From contig NZ_JAFIQT010000004.1 in assembly GCF_017355935.1 (NCBI RefSeq), forward strand, positions 124,001-188,000: 64,000 nt of DNA, read 5' to 3'. Within the stretch, counting starts at the first letter, position 1. Every line of letters starts with the position of its first letter. This DNA comes from Telluribacter humicola. GTDB lineage: Bacteria > Bacteroidota > Bacteroidia > Cytophagales > Spirosomataceae. Position numbers and translations under genes: made by a program. The notes under the pieces are model-generated. The model was not told the origin of the DNA and searched no databases. It saw only the letters and a list, made by a program, of their open reading frames with translations. Positions 27,135 through 36,216 of the stretch are shown here, piece after piece.

Positions 27135-27582
27135 CGCTCGGTATCTTTCTTCTCAAACCAACATGCATTCTTATGTAACCCGTAGCTTACAATTATGCAA
27201 CATGGAAAGTCGTTAAAAAACTATACCCAAACCTGTCATACTAGCTATATTACAACGTATATAGTACAATTAGGTAACTATTTACAGGCCAGTACTTTTG
27301 TACAGCAGTAAATGCTTATAAACTTCTACTATGTAACCTATTATTTAATTTATGACAATTGTCATAAATTATCATTCCCAACCTGCCTACTTTTGAATAT
27401 GTATAGACTTTACCGATACGGTGGTATGTAACTGTACTGCTTATTTTATAATAAGTTATTGGCTACCAGACTCTATCAGCCTCTACTGAGCACACACTGA
27501 ACTAATCAAAAAGAGACTACGCCCGAGTCCTTAGATACTTTTTGAAGATATAGTAAGTGCACCATTTTACCCTCGTATACTT
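27135..27582. other. Intergenic region before the kinase operon
   Basis: 448 bp without a gene, AT-rich. It holds a perfect palindrome (27347-27370) and TACTTTTG elements at about 27391 and 27578-27585; the second overlaps the TTG start codon of the kinase, so it is probably not a functional promoter for it. Confidence 0.4.
27347..27370. promoter_or_regulatory. Perfect 24-bp palindrome, operator-like
   Basis: AATTTATGACAA followed by its exact complement TTGTCATAAATT. The core TATGACAATTGTCATA looks like a dimeric regulator site. It lies 212 bp before the kinase operon and 213 bp before the start of the small gene 26904-27134. No U-run follows, so a terminator is less likely. Confidence 0.45.
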
Positions 27583-29826
27583 TTGAAAAATCGACCTGTT
27601 GGCACTGCTGCTCTCTCCCATGGAAGTAGCTCAGAAATTCTCAGTCATGCGTATGATATCTATAAACTAGCCTACGAAAGTATTCCCGTTAATGTTGCTA
27701 TTGTAGGCCTGGATAGAAAGTTTCTGACTATCAATAAATCCTGGTCGACTTTTTTGACTGATCACGACTTGACTGATAAAGATTTACTACAAGGTCAATA
27801 TCCGGATGTTTGCTTCCAATCCGAGGAACCCGAAAATGCTCAGATCCGGGAGAGCGTAGAGAAGGTCCTTACGGGCCAGAACAGTGATTTCTGCTTTGAA
27901 TTTGTTTGTCCCCTATCTGGGCGCCCCCAATGGTTCAGGTCTTGTATCAGCCCTATTATCAGAAATAATGAAATACTAGCCGCTACTGTGATTCACATTG
28001 ATATCACTGAAAAAAAGATGGCTCAGTTAAAATCTAAAAAAGCCTTTCATGAAAAGCAAAGAATTCTGGATGTCTCCCTTGATATAATCTGTGCTATCAA
28101 TGAAGAAGGTAAGTTCATAAAGATTAATAAAGCCAGCAGAAGCATACTGGGTTATGATCCGGACGAACTCTTAGGAGTACACTTTAAGGATCTGGTCTAT
28201 CAGGATGATCATTCCGGGGTCTGGGAAGCTCCTGATCGTATGATGGCAGGAGAAGAACTTCGTAACTTCGAAAACCGCTATGTCCGCAAAGATGGTAGTC
28301 TGGTACCACTGGCGTGGACAGCACACTGGGACCAACAGGATAATACCCTGATTTGTGTCGGCAGGGACAATTCTGAAAAGAAGAAGGCAGAAGAACAGTT
28401 GCGTATAAATACTGATAAAATTACCAACCTGTTAGAGCGCATTACAGATGGTTTCGTAGCCGTTGATAACACATTTAACATTACCTACTGGAATCCAGAA
28501 GCCGAGCGTATCCTGGGGTTCAAAGCCAGAGAAGCCATCGGGAAGAACCTCTGGGCTATCTTTCCAGAGGCCATTCCACGAAAATTCTTTTCGGAATACA
28601 AAAAGGCCCTGACTGATCAAACTCCCACCCATTTTGAAGAGTTCCTGCCATCCATTCAGGGCTGGCTTGAAGTCAATGCTTACCCTTCGGAAGATGGTCT
28701 TTCCATCTATTTCAAAGATATCACGCAGATGATAAAAGATAAAAGGAGGCTTGAACTTAGTGAGAGGCGATTCAGGGCACTGGTACAGGAAGGCTCAGAT
28801 CTGATTGCGATACTGGACCAGCAAGGTACCTATCAGTACGTATCTCCTACCATCGAACAGGTACTTGATTTGCCGGCGACCCATTTTGTCGGAAAGAGCG
28901 TCTTTGACTTTATTCATAGAGACGACCGGGATTGGGTAATGCAGCATTTTTCCCTGCTGGGAGTCCTAAAACAGGTCAGGCTGGCTCCCTTTCGTTTTTT
29001 AAATACACCTACTGATTTCCGCTGGATTGAAACAGTGGCTACGGATATGTGTGATGATCCGGCGGTGGGAGGAATTGTTGTTAATTCCCGGGATATCACC
29101 CGGCAAATCAATGAATCACAGGAGCGGGAAGAACTGATCAGGGAACTGACCCTGACTAACAACGACCTGCGCCAGTTTACCTATATCACGTCCCATAACT
29201 TCCGGGCTCCGCTCTCCAACCTGATTGGACTCCTGGATCTGATGAAAGATATACCGGTTGAAGATCCCACCCTGAATGAACTGATCAAGGGCTTTGATAC
29301 CTCTACCCACGCGCTTAATTCTACCGTAAATGATCTGATCAACGTGCTGATCATAAAGGGCAATCCTTCAAAGGGAAAAGAATTGATCTGTATCAGAGAT
29401 TTGTTTAACAAGGTCTGTGATCAGATAGGTATCCAGATACTGGAAGCCGAAGCTGAGATCATGCTGGATGATACAGCAGCACCTTGTATATCATTTGACA
29501 GAACTTACCTGGAAAGCATCTTTCTGAACCTGTTGACCAATTCCATTAAGTACCGCTCGTACCAGCGCAGCCTCAAGGTTGACATTACGACCAGTGATAA
29601 GGGTAGTGAAGTGGAAGTAGTCTACCGGGACAATGGCATTGGAATAAACATGAAGAGATACAGAGACAGACTGTTTGGACTATATCAGCGTTTCCATGAC
29701 CGCCCCGACAGCAAAGGTCTTGGCCTGTACCTGATCAAGTCACAAATCGAATCAATGGGAGGATCCATTCAGGTGAAAAGTCAGGTGGATGTTGGTACTA
29801 CTTTTACAATATGCTTTAAGAAATAA
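27583..29826 (+). CDS. Four-PAS sensor histidine kinase, copy 1
   Basis: 747 aa, cytoplasmic. PAS/PAC units at about 30-142, 158-265, 278-382 and 395-505; coiled linker; HisKA with TSHNFRAPLSNL (phospho-acceptor His538); HATPase with NLLTNSIKYRSYQ, DNGIGI and SKGLGLYLIKSQIE. It starts at TTG 27583; the frame is open only from 27535 and has no ATG before residue 146, so the TTG is the only standard start. A single-domain response regulator starts one base after its stop. It is closely similar along its length to the kinase at 50812-53112. Confidence 0.9.
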   Translation: MKNRPVGTAALSHGSSSEILSHAYDIYKLAYESIPVNVAIVGLDRKFLTINKSWSTFLTDHDLTDKDLLQGQYPDVCFQSEEPENAQIRESVEKVLTGQNSDFCFEFVCPLSGRPQWFRSCISPIIRNNEILAATVIHIDITEKKMAQLKSKKAFHEKQRILDVSLDIICAINEEGKFIKINKASRSILGYDPDELLGVHFKDLVYQDDHSGVWEAPDRMMAGEELRNFENRYVRKDGSLVPLAWTAHWDQQDNTLICVGRDNSEKKKAEEQLRINTDKITNLLERITDGFVAVDNTFNITYWNPEAERILGFKAREAIGKNLWAIFPEAIPRKFFSEYKKALTDQTPTHFEEFLPSIQGWLEVNAYPSEDGLSIYFKDITQMIKDKRRLELSERRFRALVQEGSDLIAILDQQGTYQYVSPTIEQVLDLPATHFVGKSVFDFIHRDDRDWVMQHFSLLGVLKQVRLAPFRFLNTPTDFRWIETVATDMCDDPAVGGIVVNSRDITRQINESQEREELIRELTLTNNDLRQFTYITSHNFRAPLSNLIGLLDLMKDIPVEDPTLNELIKGFDTSTHALNSTVNDLINVLIIKGNPSKGKELICIRDLFNKVCDQIGIQILEAEAEIMLDDTAAPCISFDRTYLESIFLNLLTNSIKYRSYQRSLKVDITTSDKGSEVEVVYRDNGIGINMKRYRDRLFGLYQRFHDRPDSKGLGLYLIKSQIESMGGSIQVKSQVDVGTTFTICFKK

Positions 29827-29827
29827 A

Positions 29828-30238
29828 ATGCTAAGTCAGGTATTATATATAGATGATGATCCGACTGCCTCGCTGATATTCAGATTAGCCAGCAAAAAAG
29901 CAGGTTACTCCAAGGAAGTAATAACGGCCGGAAATGGACTACAGGCCCTGGATTATTATGAACAACTACTTACGAAGAAACAGACTCAAGACCCGCAGGT
30001 TGTTTTTCTGGATCTGGATATGCCGATGATGGGGGGGTGGGAGTTCCTTGAGGAGTTTATGCAGAACTATTATTCCTCTTTTAAAAGTACTCGTTTTTAT
30101 ATCATCTCTTCATCAATTAACCCTCAGGACAGAATTAGGGCGAAGCAATATCCCCCTGTACTGGATTTCGTTGCTAAACCTATTACCTCCATTTTACTCC
30201 GGGAACTAGATCCATTCAATTCATCATCTGGTTCCTAA
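29828..30238 (+). CDS. Single-domain response regulator, copy 1
   Basis: 136 aa, receiver domain only (CheY/Rcp1-like). Acidic pocket IDDD (9-11), phospho-acceptor Asp62 in VFLDLDMPMMGG, Ser in IISSS, Lys117 in AKP. No output domain, so it works by protein-protein contact. The start is ATG 29828 rather than an in-frame start at 29789, because the paralogue at 50397-50804 starts at the same point (MxxQVLYIDDDPTA). It is translationally linked to the upstream kinase. Confidence 0.92.
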   Translation: MLSQVLYIDDDPTASLIFRLASKKAGYSKEVITAGNGLQALDYYEQLLTKKQTQDPQVVFLDLDMPMMGGWEFLEEFMQNYYSSFKSTRFYIISSSINPQDRIRAKQYPPVLDFVAKPITSILLRELDPFNSSSGS

Positions 30239-30315
30239 ACCAGGAGACACATTACATTTAGGAGTACTTAATCAGAGCGGGTACCTTCCTGATCAGTGGT
30301 CCCGGGACATAAAAC

Positions 30316-30337
30316 AGGCCCTCCTACCGGAGGGCCT
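30316..30337. terminator. Hairpin between convergent genes
   Basis: AGGCCCTCC-TACC-GGAGGGCCT, 9 GC-rich pairs with a 4-nt loop, between the response regulator stop (30238) and the end of the convergent small gene (30353). It probably terminates both. Confidence 0.7.
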
Positions 30338-30352
30338 TCATGAAACATGAAA

Positions 30353-30586
30353 CTAGTGTAGTCTTAGCAGAAAACCCTGATCCTGGAGTTGTTCCAGAAT
30401 TTCGTTTTTATCTCTGGTCGTAATTATAATCCCCTGGTTAATTTCAAGCCCCAGGATAAATTCATCCAGTGGATCCCCAAGACTACTACTCTTTCCCCGA
30501 CTTTGCATATATACATATTGCTGTAATACTTCGGACGGGGAGTTTCCTTCAAAAAAATCCCCTTCCAGGGACACAAACTTCATCAT
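30353..30586 (-). CDS. Small protein, GFLLRL family, paralogue B
   Basis: 77 aa, no signal peptide or membrane segment. It starts MMKFVSLEGDFFEGNSP and ends ILEQLQDQGFLLRLH. The C-terminal pattern EQLQDxGFLLRL is shared with 26904-27134. The N-terminal parts are only loosely alike (M-K-x-(L/V), then hydrophobic/Gly). It converges on the response regulator gene across a shared hairpin. Family unknown to me; a structural role with the kinase pathway is possible but unproven. Confidence 0.7.
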   Translation of the reverse strand: MMKFVSLEGDFFEGNSPSEVLQQYVYMQSRGKSSSLGDPLDEFILGLEINQGIIITTRDKNEILEQLQDQGFLLRLH

Positions 30587-30783
30587 ACTGAGATGTTAGG
30601 ATTTGTTTCACAATCAATCCTCCATCTTAGTGGGTACTCTAATACTACTTATGCATGACTTACTAAAAAATCAGGCCAAAGGCTTTCATAAATTTTATGA
30701 CTTTAAATCAAGCCTTTAAAAACACTTGATAATGAATGTATTAATCAATAACGTATTTTATTGAAGAATTGACGTATATAGGA

Positions 30784-30814
30784 TTTGACTTTAAAAGAAT
30801 CTTATCTACTTTTG
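30784..30814 (+). promoter_or_regulatory. Strong Bacteroidota-type promoter
   Basis: TTTG (30784-30787), 19-nt spacer, TACTTTTG (30807-30814), an exact match to the TTTG-N19-TAnnTTTG consensus. No protein gene follows on this strand; a terminator lies about 135 bp downstream. Confidence 0.75.
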
Positions 30815-30820
30815 TATAAG

Positions 30821-30956
30821 CTTTCGGCGAAGAAGATTAAACAAAATGTAATTTTCAGTTACTTGTTAAGTCTTGCCGTAGTTGCTACTGTTAAATTTTA
30901 ATGGTGTGGATATATGTCGGACAGCCTACAGATTCTATGTGTAGGCTGTTTTTTTA
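30821..30956 (+). ncRNA. Candidate small RNA, about 135 nt
   Basis: It lies between a consensus promoter (30784-30814) and a textbook intrinsic terminator: ACAGCCTACA (30921-30930), 9-nt loop, TGTAGGCTGT (30940-30949), then seven T. The only ATGs inside either stop at once or read through the terminator, so it is not a protein gene. The next gene, ketopantoate reductase, is on the other strand. I cannot match it to 6S, tmRNA, SRP or RNase P RNA by eye. Ends are estimated from the promoter and the T-run. Confidence 0.7.
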
Positions 30957-31006
30957 TCAGTTCCCGCTACGATCTACAATATTGATACCCGCAGTGCAAT
31001 AATTTT

Positions 31007-31930
31007 TCAGCCAATTGCCAGGTCTGCTTTCAACCTAGTCAGCTCTCCAAGCAATCTCGTTTCTCTGACCCTATTTTCCAGTTGAAATTTTTGAGCGATC
31101 CTGAGAATACTAAAGTTCAGCGTATCTATTTCTGTCTCTTTCCTGCCCCTGATATCCTGTAGAGTAGAAATAATCTGACCATCAGATGCTTTACTAATCT
31201 GCAGAAGACTAGCAGCTACATCATCAACCGTAAGCTTTACGCCTACTTCCTCAGAAACAACAATGCACTCCTCTATAACTCGCCTGGCAATAGTAAGAGC
31301 CTGATGGTCCCGATAGAATATACCATTATCCACCTCCAATAGGGAACAAACCGAATTAAAGACGCAATTGATGATTGTCTTTTTCCATATTACATCTTGA
31401 ATAGCGGCTATAGCTTCAAACTTAAAAACTGGACTGCTCAGCAGACTGGCTATTGCACCAGCCTCTTCGTTCGTTCCCTTTATAACACCAATGGGAGAGA
31501 CAGCAACGGGTTTAAAAGTAAGCACGTCGGGAGTAGTTATATGGCTGGTTGCAAACAGAACACAACGATAAATAATCGGAAAATCATTGTCAATAAAGGG
31601 CTGCTCTACGCCTAATCCGTTCTGCAAGAGCACAACCGGCGAGCTACTGATCCGTTGTTTTAGAGCCTGGGCTAGTTTTTCATTACCAAAGGATTTGTTC
31701 GTCAATATTACAATTCCATCCAGTGATGAACTTGTACTCAGCGTACTTATCTTTATCTCTGCTTCCACCCGGTTGCCGCTTTCCAGATTTACCTGTATGG
31801 TTTCGGTACATTCAGGTAGGTTATCGACACTCCCCCTAATAAGGGTTACCTCTTTATCAGTAAGCTTGAGAAATACCGCAAGGGCTTTACCGATAGCTCC
31901 TGCTCCTACAATATAGATATGCTTATTCAT
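31007..31930 (-). CDS. panE: Ketopantoate reductase family protein
   Basis: 307 aa, the usual length. The N-terminal Rossmann motif IVGAGAIGKALAVFL (NADPH site) and the conserved LQNGLGVE, KKTIINCVFNSVCSLLEVDNG region and a C-terminal DIRGRKETEIDTLN segment are all present, giving ApbA and ApbA_C domains. It would reduce 2-dehydropantoate to pantoate in pantothenate synthesis, though divergent members use other 2-oxo acids. It lies downstream of a MocR regulator on the same strand and near branched-chain aminotransferase, whose product ketoisovalerate is the pantoate precursor. Confidence 0.85.
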   Translation of the reverse strand: MNKHIYIVGAGAIGKALAVFLKLTDKEVTLIRGSVDNLPECTETIQVNLESGNRVEAEIKISTLSTSSSLDGIVILTNKSFGNEKLAQALKQRISSSPVVLLQNGLGVEQPFIDNDFPIIYRCVLFATSHITTPDVLTFKPVAVSPIGVIKGTNEEAGAIASLLSSPVFKFEAIAAIQDVIWKKTIINCVFNSVCSLLEVDNGIFYRDHQALTIARRVIEECIVVSEEVGVKLTVDDVAASLLQISKASDGQIISTLQDIRGRKETEIDTLNFSILRIAQKFQLENRVRETRLLGELTRLKADLAIG

Positions 31931-32056
31931 CTGGAATGTTAATTACGGATGGGGTTGATGTATAGGGTGAGCTGGCAAAGCTATACGTCATACCGATGAA
32001 TAAACAGGTACAGTTTGAGCAAATAGGGCTCTAACAGCTATGCCTCCTTAGGTATT

Positions 32057-33496
32057 CTACGCCATTTTACTGGCATGCCTACCTACTTTCTGTAATGCGG
32101 CTTCCACCTCAGGTGTCCATTTCATTCCGTAGCTAAGCCGCATACAGTGGGTATATTGGTCCTGAAGAGTAAACATCCGACCGGGGGCAATACTTATTTT
32201 CTCCTGGTTCAGCCGCCGGTGTAGTTCGTAGGTATCTATCCCTTTGTTAAGTTCAACCCACAGCATAAACCCTCCCCTGGGACAGGTCACTTTGGTTCCT
32301 TCCGGAAAATGATCACCAATGGCTTGTATGAACCGGAGGCTGTTGCCATGCAGGACCTGGCGTAGCTTACGGAGGTGATGCTCGTACCGTCCATTCTCCA
32401 GAAAATTGGCTACCACTTCATGGGTCAATGTTGTAGTGGCTACCGTATGGTACAGCTTCAGTTTCTTTACTTTGTCAAGGTACTTTCCGGGAGCTATCCA
32501 CCCGACCCGGTAGCCAGGTGCCAAAGTCTTGGACACCGAACCACACCATAGCACGATTCCGCTTTCATCGTAGGTTTTACATGATTTAGGGCGACTTGGT
32601 GAGAAGTAGACATCTCCGTACAGATCATCCTCGATCAGGGGTATCTGATGCTTTTCCAGAAGTTCGACTATGTGCTTTTTATTTTCGTCGGGTATACAGC
32701 TTCCCGTAGGATTACTAAAATTCGTTACTACCAGGCATGCATTGATCTTATTTCTTTCAAGAGCAGCCTTCAGGGCCTCAACTTCTATTCCGGTGACAGG
32801 GTCCGTGGGGAGTTCCAGTACTTTTAGACCCAGGCTCTTGGCCAGCTGCAGTATACCCAGATAAATAGGGCTCTCCACCGCGATGGTATCCCCACGTTCG
32901 GTTACTGCCAGGAGGGCATAGGATAAGGAGTTCATGCAGCCGGAGGTAGTCACGATATCGTCAGGGGTTAACCTGCCGTTCCACATGACAGACCAGCGGG
33001 CTATCTGTTTACGCAGATTCAGGTTTCCCTGCAGGTTTTCGTAGCAGGTTCCCCCGGCGTCAAGCGTCCGTACAGCCCCTGTCACTCCTTTGGCCAGTTT
33101 AGCCAGGGGAAGCAATTCCGGCGCCGGGACACCCACCTCCAGATGTACAAAACTTGTATCATGCATGTTTTGAAAAACTCGCTGAATCATGTCCTCCGCA
33201 TCTATATCCTGTGGGATGGCTTGAGGATAGCTTTTGGAGGGAAGTAAAGGCTGGCGCGCTCCATTGAAGCGAACGTAGTACCCCGACTGAGGGCGGGACT
33301 CGATAAGCCCTTTGCTCTCTAAATGATAGAAGGCCTGCAATACTGTACTTACGCTAACCCCCTGTTCCTTGCTCAGCACCCGTACCGATGGCAGTTTGTC
33401 GCCAGCTGCCACTACTCCCGATAGGATTTGTGACTCGATACCATCAGCGATTTGCTGGTACAGAAACTCATCCCGAAGCATTATATCCTTTCCCAT
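32057..33496 (-). CDS. MocR-type GntR/aminotransferase regulator
   Basis: 479 aa. An N-terminal GntR winged helix (about 8-78; LPSVRVLSKEQGVSVSTVLQ) is joined to a fold-type I aminotransferase domain (about 115-470) with TSGCMNSLSYAL, NFSNPTG, the PLP-lysine motif CGSVSKTLAPGYRVGW and the C-terminal LRLSYG. MocR proteins use PLP or an amino-acid adduct as effector. It is divergent from ilvE with 171 bp to the chosen ilvE start, so that gene is the likely target. Confidence 0.93.
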   Translation of the reverse strand: MGKDIMLRDEFLYQQIADGIESQILSGVVAAGDKLPSVRVLSKEQGVSVSTVLQAFYHLESKGLIESRPQSGYYVRFNGARQPLLPSKSYPQAIPQDIDAEDMIQRVFQNMHDTSFVHLEVGVPAPELLPLAKLAKGVTGAVRTLDAGGTCYENLQGNLNLRKQIARWSVMWNGRLTPDDIVTTSGCMNSLSYALLAVTERGDTIAVESPIYLGILQLAKSLGLKVLELPTDPVTGIEVEALKAALERNKINACLVVTNFSNPTGSCIPDENKKHIVELLEKHQIPLIEDDLYGDVYFSPSRPKSCKTYDESGIVLWCGSVSKTLAPGYRVGWIAPGKYLDKVKKLKLYHTVATTTLTHEVVANFLENGRYEHHLRKLRQVLHGNSLRFIQAIGDHFPEGTKVTCPRGGFMLWVELNKGIDTYELHRRLNQEKISIAPGRMFTLQDQYTHCMRLSYGMKWTPEVEAALQKVGRHASKMA

Positions 33497-33513
33497 ATAG
33501 ATAGACTGTTATG

Positions 33514-33577
33514 GTAATATTACTAAAAACTGCATCTGTTTTGGCCTCAAATTTACAGATACTTTTGCTCTGCATCT
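33514..33577. promoter_or_regulatory. MocR/ilvE divergent control region
   Basis: It contains GTAATATTAC (33514-33523), a direct repeat CTGCATCT at 33530-33537 and 33570-33577 (40 bp apart, about four helical turns), and TACTTTTG (33560-33567), a -7 element for ilvE. The first repeat lies inside AAAAC-7 nt-GTTTT. Direct repeats around the target promoter are typical MocR binding arrangements; the assignment is inference. Confidence 0.5.
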
Positions 33578-33667
33578 ACGTAGAAGACAATGGATAACCT
33601 CTACTTAGGCTACCCCAAGAGGCAGGGTTCTCCTCCTGATTTGAATCACTTACTTTATCTATATACC

Positions 33668-34732
33668 ATGGAAGCAATCTCAAGTATTCACATTGAAAGT
33701 ACCCCCCGGAGCAGAATTAATGATGTTGATATTTCAAAGGCCCTCTTCGGTTCGGTCGCGACAGATCATATGTTTGTGGCTGATTATGCCGGGAGTACCT
33801 GGAATAACTCTCAGATCAAACCCTTTAGTAACCTTTCGTTAAGCCCTTTTGCCCTCGCCCTGCACTACGGACAGACGGTATTTGAAGGAATGAAAGCTTT
33901 CCGTATGCACGATGGAAGTATCTCCCTATTCAGGCCGGATAAACACTACCAACGGTTCTGCCGATCGCTGGAAAGAATGTGTATGCCTCTGGTGACGGAG
34001 GAGCTATTCGTATCTGCACTACACGAGCTGGTTTCCATTGACCGTCAGTGGGTACCCGTAGGGGAAGACAGCTCCTTGTATCTAAGACCTTTCATGATTG
34101 CCTCCGAAGCAAAAATGGGCGTAAAAGTATCGGATGAATACCTCTTTATGGTCGTTGGCTGCCCAACCGGCCCCTACTACAGCAAACCCCTGCGACTCAA
34201 AGTAGAAACCCAATACATCCGATCTGCGGAAGGAGGCACCGGTTATGCTAAATGCGGAGGTAACTATGGAGGCGCCTTCTATCCTACCGTACAGGCCAAC
34301 CATCAGGGATTTGATCAGGTACTTTGGACGGATGGAAAAGAGAACAGATACCTGGAAGAATCAGGTACCATGAACGTCATGCTTATTACCGGAAATACCC
34401 TGATCACTCCGCCTCTTTCATTCACGATACTCGATGGGGTTACACGCGATTCTATCCTTACCATGGCCCGTGACAACGGAATGGATGTACAGGAAAGAAA
34501 GGTATCGGTAGACGAACTCGAACAGGTACTAGCCAGCGGAAAGAATGTGGAACTATTTGGAACGGGTACCGCCGCCGTAATAGCACCCATTAAAGAAATC
34601 AGCATCGGCGAAAGCATATATTCGTGTTATATCGGAGAGGATTCTACCATGTACAGCCTGAAGCAGCAACTGCTCGATATACGTACCGGCAAAGCCGAAG
34701 ACCTCTACGGCTGGAACTACATCCTAGCCTGA
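33668..34732 (+). CDS. ilvE: Branched-chain amino acid aminotransferase
   Basis: 354 aa from ATG 33668; an in-frame ATG at 33590 would add a 26-residue extension that begins only about 20 bp after the -7 element and has no family match. Class IV PLP fold: LHYGQTVFEGMKAFR, LYLRPFMIAS, the PLP-lysine region GTGYAKCGGNYG (Lys195), EESGTMNVM and FGTGTAAVI are the branched-chain aminotransferase signatures. It interconverts Leu, Ile and Val with their 2-oxo acids in the cytoplasm. Confidence 0.94.
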   Translation: MEAISSIHIESTPRSRINDVDISKALFGSVATDHMFVADYAGSTWNNSQIKPFSNLSLSPFALALHYGQTVFEGMKAFRMHDGSISLFRPDKHYQRFCRSLERMCMPLVTEELFVSALHELVSIDRQWVPVGEDSSLYLRPFMIASEAKMGVKVSDEYLFMVVGCPTGPYYSKPLRLKVETQYIRSAEGGTGYAKCGGNYGGAFYPTVQANHQGFDQVLWTDGKENRYLEESGTMNVMLITGNTLITPPLSFTILDGVTRDSILTMARDNGMDVQERKVSVDELEQVLASGKNVELFGTGTAAVIAPIKEISIGESIYSCYIGEDSTMYSLKQQLLDIRTGKAEDLYGWNYILA

Positions 34733-34779
34733 GAAGCTGAGAGTAGCTACCTAAAATACCACTACCCCCTACCTGCTAT

Positions 34780-34811
34780 AGTCCCGATTGTACTTATATA
34801 TGATCGGGACT
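34780..34811. terminator. Hairpin between convergent ilvE and membrane gene
   Basis: AGTCCCGAT (34780-34788), 14-nt loop, ATCGGGACT (34803-34811) followed by TATCTTATT. Positioned to end ilvE and, from the other side, the gene at 34829. Confidence 0.6.
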
Positions 34812-34828
34812 TATCTTATTCAGACTCG

Positions 34829-35374
34829 CTACTTCCACCGGACTGGGAAAGCCAGAATCAGCTTCACTTCAAAAAGCGCTAACAGCAACGTGAGCATTGG
34901 GGACCTTCCCGGCAGCAGAAAGAGCATGGAAAGTCCTCCTACCAGCAAAAAGGCGGCAAGTACCCGCTGTTTTTCATGCGTTCTGACAAGGTTAATCAAA
35001 GTCATGGCAGCGATAGTGTAGATCGCAACTGCCGCAATAACTACTCCCTCATTCGGGAATACCCACCAAAGCAGGCAGGGCTGAATAACATGCAGGAGGA
35101 TAAACACGTACCGCTTAGACGGACTGGCCGAGTAATAGTCGTTGGTCGCCTTTGTAAAATTGGAAACGACTCCACCGGCCAGGTCCATAGTCAAAGCTCC
35201 TAACAGAATGAATCGGGTAGCTGTCAGCTGGTAGCTCCCGGCTTCGATCAGAACAAGAGCTGTTACTAACAGGACTGTACTGTAGGTAATGAGCAGGTCA
35301 AACGCAGAAGCTTCCACGCCATGTAGCTCATGCAGTGCCTTCGGAACCTTTACTGTTTTATCTAGTATAGCCAT
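34829..35374 (-). CDS. Five- or six-helix membrane protein, function unknown
   Basis: 181 aa with five or six hydrophobic helices (about 28-46, 52-68, 88-105, 110-130, 140-155 and 158-175). Charged or polar loops contain TKATNDYYSASPSKRYVF and RTHEKQRV. I do not recognise a domain; it resembles small uncharacterised Bacteroidota membrane proteins. It lies alone between convergent ilvE and a GNAT gene on the same strand. Confidence 0.7.
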   Translation of the reverse strand: MAILDKTVKVPKALHELHGVEASAFDLLITYSTVLLVTALVLIEAGSYQLTATRFILLGALTMDLAGGVVSNFTKATNDYYSASPSKRYVFILLHVIQPCLLWWVFPNEGVVIAAVAIYTIAAMTLINLVRTHEKQRVLAAFLLVGGLSMLFLLPGRSPMLTLLLALFEVKLILAFPVRWK

Positions 35375-35525
35375 CTTGAGTTAATTTCAATAGTCGTATA
35401 TACGTATCCAAAACCTGATAGCCTCCCCTCCTGTTTTTTCCATACAGAAGCTAGTGTACCAGGTTAAAGTACTTTATCAGAATAGCTGGTAACGATTCAG
35501 ATGTATGCTTCCAATCTGGTTACAG

Positions 35526-35993
35526 CTAGTTAAGAGGGAGCTCCATCTTTATATCTGCCCGTACATATTTGCCCTTATCCAACTCTATTTCTTCAAAACC
35601 TAACTTATTGTAGATGGCAATCGCACTCTCTAAACTGGTATGGGAGTAGAGGATCAGCTTTTCAGCGTTCAACTCTCTGGCTTTCTCTATTGCTGTTTTA
35701 CAAAGCAGTTTGCCAGCACCTACTCCCCTGGCCGCTTTATCAACAGCCATTTTGGTCATTTCATAAATGCCCGGTTCTACAAGTTTGAGCGCAACAGTTC
35801 CGATGATGGAGCCATTATGGCAAACGAATAGGATCCTGCCTCCCTCTTTCAAAATAGCCTCTTCGGGGTTTTCCAGTACCCAGTGATCAATGGGTTCGAT
35901 GGTGAAGTACTCCTCCAGCCATGCCTTGTTAAACTTCTCAAAGTATGGTTGATATTCCGGTTGGTACTCTACTATGCTAAATGTATGATTCAT
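35526..35993 (-). CDS. GNAT family N-acetyltransferase
   Basis: 155 aa from ATG 35993 (MNHTFSIVEY); the frame is open further upstream but that part (LALILSYYTVVLQ and so on) has no acetyltransferase features. Acetyl-CoA motif A is MAVDKAARGVGAGKLLCKTAI, followed by KLILYSHTSLESAIAIYNKLGF, the usual GNAT C-terminal motif. Substrate unknown. It is the last of four minus-strand genes (AraC, DinB, SDR, GNAT). Confidence 0.87.
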   Translation of the reverse strand: MNHTFSIVEYQPEYQPYFEKFNKAWLEEYFTIEPIDHWVLENPEEAILKEGGRILFVCHNGSIIGTVALKLVEPGIYEMTKMAVDKAARGVGAGKLLCKTAIEKARELNAEKLILYSHTSLESAIAIYNKLGFEEIELDKGKYVRADIKMELPLN

Positions 35994-36216
35994 TGTTTGT
36001 TGATGCTTGTTCATCTGCTCCGGTACTGACTGCTGACAGAAGACATCCCTGCCTATATGAAAGAACTTAGGCACTCCTGGTCGGAATCCGAGCAAATATG
36101 AGACAAAAATGGGATAGAAAACAGGCACAGCTGTGACATTTTGGAGCACAACAGTATAGTATGATAAGATCAACGCGAGCATTACCTAAAAGAGATTATC
36201 TAACTAATAGCTAGGG

